This document shows positions 31,928-32,580 of a stretch of 32,580 nt of DNA, piece by piece. Position 1 is the first letter of the stretch. The number at the start of each line of letters is the position of its first letter. The position numbers and the translations under genes are program-made. The notes beneath the pieces are model-generated. The model saw nothing but the letters and a program-made list of their open reading frames with translations. It searched no databases and was not told where the DNA came from. Source of the stretch: Comamonadaceae bacterium UBA2334 (GTDB lineage: Bacteria; Pseudomonadota; Gammaproteobacteria; Burkholderiales; Burkholderiaceae_C); contig DDUQ01000108.1 of the NCBI GenBank assembly GCA_002344885.1, positions 1 through 32,580 on the forward strand. Reading direction: 5' to 3'.

Positions 31928-32580
31928 TCAGCCGCGTTCCACCGGTACGCCGGGCGTGTTGCTCCATTCGCTCCAGCTGCCGGCATACAAGGTTTGGCGG
32001 CCCAGACCGGCCAGTTCCATGGCCAGCAGGTTGGGCACCGCACTCACGCCGCTGCCGCACTGGTGCACCACGGTGGCCGGGTCACGCTCGCCCAGCAACC
32101 GGGTCAGTTCGTCTTTCAGCACCTCGGCAGGCTTGAAGCGGCCATCTGCCCCGATGTTCTCGGTGAACGGGCGGTTCAAGGCACCGGGGATGTGCCCGGC
32201 AATCGGGTCAAGCGGTTCCACCTCGCCCCGGTAGCGCGGGGCCCCCCGGGCATCCACCACGGTCTGCCGGGCGCTGCCGAGTCCGGACAGCACGGTGGCG
32301 GTGTCCACCAGCTTTGCCAGCGGTTCCCGCAGTTCGAATGTTGCTGGGGTGGCCGCAGGTTCAGCGCCCTGCGCGGTGGCACCACCGGCGGCCTGCCAGG
32401 CTTGCCAGCCGCCGTCGAGCACGGCCACGGCCTCGTGGCCGCACCACTTCAGCATCCACCACAGGCGGCCACAGTAATTGGCGCCGTTGCGGTCGTAGGC
32501 CACGACCTGCGTCTGTGCGGTCACGCCCTGGCTGCCCAGCCAGCGGGCGAACGTGGTGCGGGCGGGCAGCGGGTGGCGAC
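31928..32580 (-). CDS. sseA-like: 3-mercaptopyruvate/thiosulfate sulfurtransferase (tandem rhodanese), partial
   Basis: The gene enters from the right edge; its N-terminus lies outside. The visible part of about 217 residues begins with the end of the first rhodanese domain: a segment reading RHPLPARTTFARWLG, then VVAYDRNGANYCGRLWWMLKWCGH and VLDGGWQAW. It continues into a complete second domain with VVDARGAPRYRGEVEPLDPIAGHIPGALNRPF. The active loop CGSGVSA follows HQ, a mercaptopyruvate-type sequence rather than the CRKGVTA of classic rhodanese. It ends in SWSEWSNTPGVPVERG, the usual C-terminal stretch. The enzyme moves sulfur from 3-mercaptopyruvate to thiols or cyanide. The 60-base gap to the converging ZIP gene contains nothing notable. 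Confidence 0.9.
   Translation of the reverse strand, partial: RHPLPARTTFARWLGSQGVTAQTQVVAYDRNGANYCGRLWWMLKWCGHEAVAVLDGGWQAWQAAGGATAQGAEPAATPATFELREPLAKLVDTATVLSGLGSARQTVVDARGAPRYRGEVEPLDPIAGHIPGALNRPFTENIGADGRFKPAEVLKDELTRLLGERDPATVVHQCGSGVSAVPNLLAMELAGLGRQTLYAGSWSEWSNTPGVPVERG

Overview
The window is GC-rich and almost fully coding. Its gene content and gene order point to a betaproteobacterium of the order Burkholderiales, most likely Comamonadaceae. The main pointers are polA divergent from a DUF2782 - thrB - BPSS1780-family block, a GAPDH/arsJ arsenic operon and a YfiR/hybrid-kinase/diguanylate-cyclase operon. This placement is inferred from family resemblance, not from a database search. 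I saw no rRNA, tRNA, insertion sequence, prophage or CRISPR array.

Layout. (1) 1-1627: the C-terminal end of a large restriction-modification type methyltransferase that starts outside the window, an overlapping BrnT/BrnA toxin-antitoxin pair and a tiny membrane protein. (2) 1677-7181: an MFS transporter gene divergent from a four-gene arsenic operon. The operon encodes the ArsJ-associated GAPDH, ArsJ, a fused ArsR-ArsC protein and an ACR3-type arsenite pump. A 16-bp near-palindrome lies in front of it. (3) 7286-11615, minus strand: two lipoproteins (one FlgO-like), a FecR-domain protein, a BPSS1780-family membrane protein, homoserine kinase and a DUF2782 protein. polA faces the other way across a short repeat-rich spacer.

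(4) 14768-21005: a tightly packed six-gene operon that looks like a zinc-starvation system. It encodes a COG0523 GTPase (ZigA-like), a DUF1826 protein, an AztD-like zinc chaperone, an outer-membrane barrel with a His-rich loop, a ZnuA/AztC-like binding protein and a ZnuB/AztB-like permease. It is preceded by a perfect 23-bp palindrome and then by a 12-bp-arm hairpin that covers the Shine-Dalgarno sequence of the first gene. No transporter ATPase is encoded anywhere in the window. This is the most interesting region. Read together, the genes describe a path for zinc from the outer membrane, through periplasmic chaperone and binding protein, to the inner membrane and a cytoplasmic metallochaperone.

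(5) 21055-22620, minus strand: a methyl-accepting chemotaxis protein sharing a bidirectional terminator with the zinc operon. (6) 22922-29690: a translationally coupled signalling operon of TonB-dependent receptor, YfiR-like periplasmic protein, hybrid histidine kinase (CHASE8-like/HAMP/HisKA/HATPase/REC/REC/Hpt) and REC-GGDEF diguanylate cyclase. It probably links an outer-membrane ligand to c-di-GMP. (7) 29886-32580: a Tat-signal dienelactone-hydrolase-like protein, a ZIP metal transporter with a very long His-rich loop and, running in from the right edge, a 3-mercaptopyruvate sulfurtransferase.

Protein functions are assigned by reading motifs and overall resemblance; nothing was searched. 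Promoters could rarely be fixed with confidence.
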